From: Candidatus Eiseniibacteriota bacterium
Lineage (GTDB): Bacteria > Eisenbacteria > RBG-16-71-46
Direction of reading: 5' to 3'
Assembly (NCBI GenBank): GCA_021414165.1
Contig: JAIOPA010000428.1
Location: 1-5,148 of the forward strand
DNA length: 5,148 nucleotides
The translations under genes were made by a program, and so were the position numbers. Numbering within the stretch: position 1 is the stretch's first letter; every line of letters starts with the position of its first letter. Below are positions 4,615 to 5,148 of the stretch, one piece after another. The notes under the pieces were generated by a model, which was given only the letters and a program-made list of their open reading frames with translations, was not told the DNA's origin and ran no database searches.

Positions 4615-4926
4615 GTGATCGAACTGTTCGTCCTCGCCGCGCTCGCCTTTGCCGCGCTCATCGTGATCGGCACGCTCGTCTCGGTATTCAGCCTGGTCGG
4701 CTGGTTCCTGTGGCTCCCGTTCAAGATCATCGGCTGGATGTTCCGCGGCGTCGCCCTGTTGATCGCACTGCCGTTCGTGCTGCTCGCCGCAGTGCTCGGT
4801 GGCTTCGGCATGTTGCTCGGCATGGGCGTGTTGTTCCTCCCGCTGTTGCTGCCGTTCGCGATGATCGGTGGGTTGCTGTGGTGGCTGTTCCGCCGCCCGG
4901 CCCCCGCGCAGGCGCGCACGTTCTAA
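4615..4926 (+). CDS. Very hydrophobic small membrane protein, unknown function
   Basis: A 103-aa protein that I do not recognise. It is almost entirely hydrophobic: a helix at about 3-28 (LFVLAALAFAALIVIGTLV), an aromatic stretch GWFLWLPFKIIGWMFRG (29-45), then two helices (about 46-66 and 69-91) ending in LLWWLFRR and a short polar tail (PAPAQARTF). Glycines recur (GGFGMLLGMG). Very few charges occur (E3, K37, R44, R93, R94 and R101), mostly arguing for a cytoplasmic C-terminus. The start is GTG at 4615 because GGAGG lies 6 nt upstream; an ATG at 4588 would add nine residues and place that ribosome site inside the coding sequence. It is transcribed divergently from the CDGSH-SURF1 unit and is the only plus-strand gene. 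The sequence gives no function; its strong ribosome site and unbroken hydrophobic pattern support a real gene. Confidence 0.8.
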   Translation: MIELFVLAALAFAALIVIGTLVSVFSLVGWFLWLPFKIIGWMFRGVALLIALPFVLLAAVLGGFGMLLGMGVLFLPLLLPFAMIGGLLWWLFRRPAPAQARTF

Positions 4927-4942
4927 CGGCCAGCACTCGACA

Positions 4943-4962
4943 CTTCGCCTGACCGGGCGAAG
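4943..4962 (+). terminator. Hairpin after the 103-aa gene, possible weak terminator element
   Basis: CTTCGCC and GGCGAAG form a perfect 7-bp stem with a 6-nt loop, 16 nt after the stop codon of the 103-aa gene. No T-run follows, so if it acts in termination it is not a classic intrinsic terminator. Confidence 0.35.
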
Positions 4963-4963
4963 C

Positions 4964-5006
4964 GCGCGGCGGCGTCTCCCACCCGGAATGGGAACGCCGC
5001 CTGCGC
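4964..5006 (+). terminator. Strong GC-rich hairpin downstream of the 103-aa gene
   Basis: GGCGGCGT (4968-4975) pairs with ACGCCGCC (4994-5001), and TCCCA (4977-4981) with TGGGA (4989-4993). This makes a 13-bp stem with one bulged C and a 7-nt loop, extendable by four outer pairs (4964-4967 with 5003-5006). It is followed by AATTCC rather than a T-run. It may stabilise the mRNA 3' end, assist termination or be part of a structured RNA. The rest of 4927-5148 shows no gene that I can support. Confidence 0.4.
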
Positions 5007-5055
5007 AATTCCGGGGGCCCTTCTGCCGCCCGGGCCGCCATCGCCGCGAGGCTTG

Positions 5056-5075
5056 AAAAACCGCCCCCCAAGCGG
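5056..5075 (-). terminator. Possible short intrinsic terminator on the minus strand
   Basis: Read on the minus strand: CCGC, a 7-nt loop (TTGGGGG), GCGG, then five T. The stem is only 4 bp, or 5 with a G-U pair, so the call is weak. It would serve a minus-strand gene ending just beyond the right edge of the window. Confidence 0.22.
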
Positions 5076-5148
5076 CATTCTCGGACGGTTCCACCCCAGC
5101 CCGGGAGATTCTTGAGCCCGCGGCCTGCGAGCCCCGGCTGCCCATGAA

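Noticed and set aside
4591..5145. Minus-strand open frame (184 codons) across the right end.
   Set aside because: Gln/Glu/Arg low-complexity translation antisense to the 103-aa gene, with no recognisable domain or ribosome site.
5144..5148. ATGAA at the extreme right edge as the start of a new plus-strand gene.
   Set aside because: Only one codon is visible and no ribosome site lies at a usable distance; it cannot be judged from this window.
1..5148. CRISPR array, tRNA/rRNA genes, insertion sequence ends or attachment sites.
   Set aside because: No spaced identical repeats, cloverleaf-like sequence, transposase or terminal inverted repeats were seen; base composition and gene spacing look uniform.

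Overview
The window is dense, very GC-rich bacterial DNA with strong Shine-Dalgarno sequences and overlapping genes. Eight protein-coding genes are supported: seven on the minus strand and one on the plus strand. No rRNA, tRNA, CRISPR array, transposase or insertion sequence was seen. A SURF1-family gene implies aerobic respiration with a haem-copper oxidase. A four-helix histidine kinase paired with a LytTR regulator, together with LiaF-type membrane proteins, would fit a GC-rich Gemmatimonadota genome or a GC-rich proteobacterium. I lean weakly to the former from the look of the SURF1 C-terminus and the LiaF/LytTR content. This is an impression, not a demonstrated assignment.

Positions 3229 down to 1 (minus strand) hold one tight five-gene unit. 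In transcription order it encodes a 125-aa LiaF-type (DUF5668-like) membrane protein, an unrecognised 97-aa membrane protein, a 296-aa LiaF-like protein (membrane domain plus glycine-rich beta-repeat domain), a 359-aa LytS/AlgZ-type histidine kinase, and a LytTR response regulator cut off by the window edge at residue 204. The junctions are 11-bp overlap, 11-bp overlap, 4-bp gap and 8-bp overlap, so the genes are almost certainly co-transcribed and translationally coupled. The likely logic is an envelope-sensing three-component system: LiaF-like and DUF5668-like proteins sit in the membrane with a kinase that has almost no extracytoplasmic sensor, and they may control its phosphotransfer to the regulator. 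A 12-bp-stem dyad lies just upstream of the first gene.

Positions 4422 down to 3395 (minus strand) hold a two-gene unit: a 79-aa CDGSH iron-sulfur protein and a SURF1-family oxidase assembly factor. The SURF1 reading frame has no good ATG. Its best start is a CTG overlapping the CDGSH stop codon.

Positions 4423-4614 form a divergent intergenic region with a perfect 16-bp dyad. It leads to a plus-strand 103-aa very hydrophobic protein (GTG start at 4615) of unknown function. Positions 4927-5148 contain no convincing gene but do contain several hairpins, one of them with a 13-bp stem and a loop complementary to sequence just downstream.
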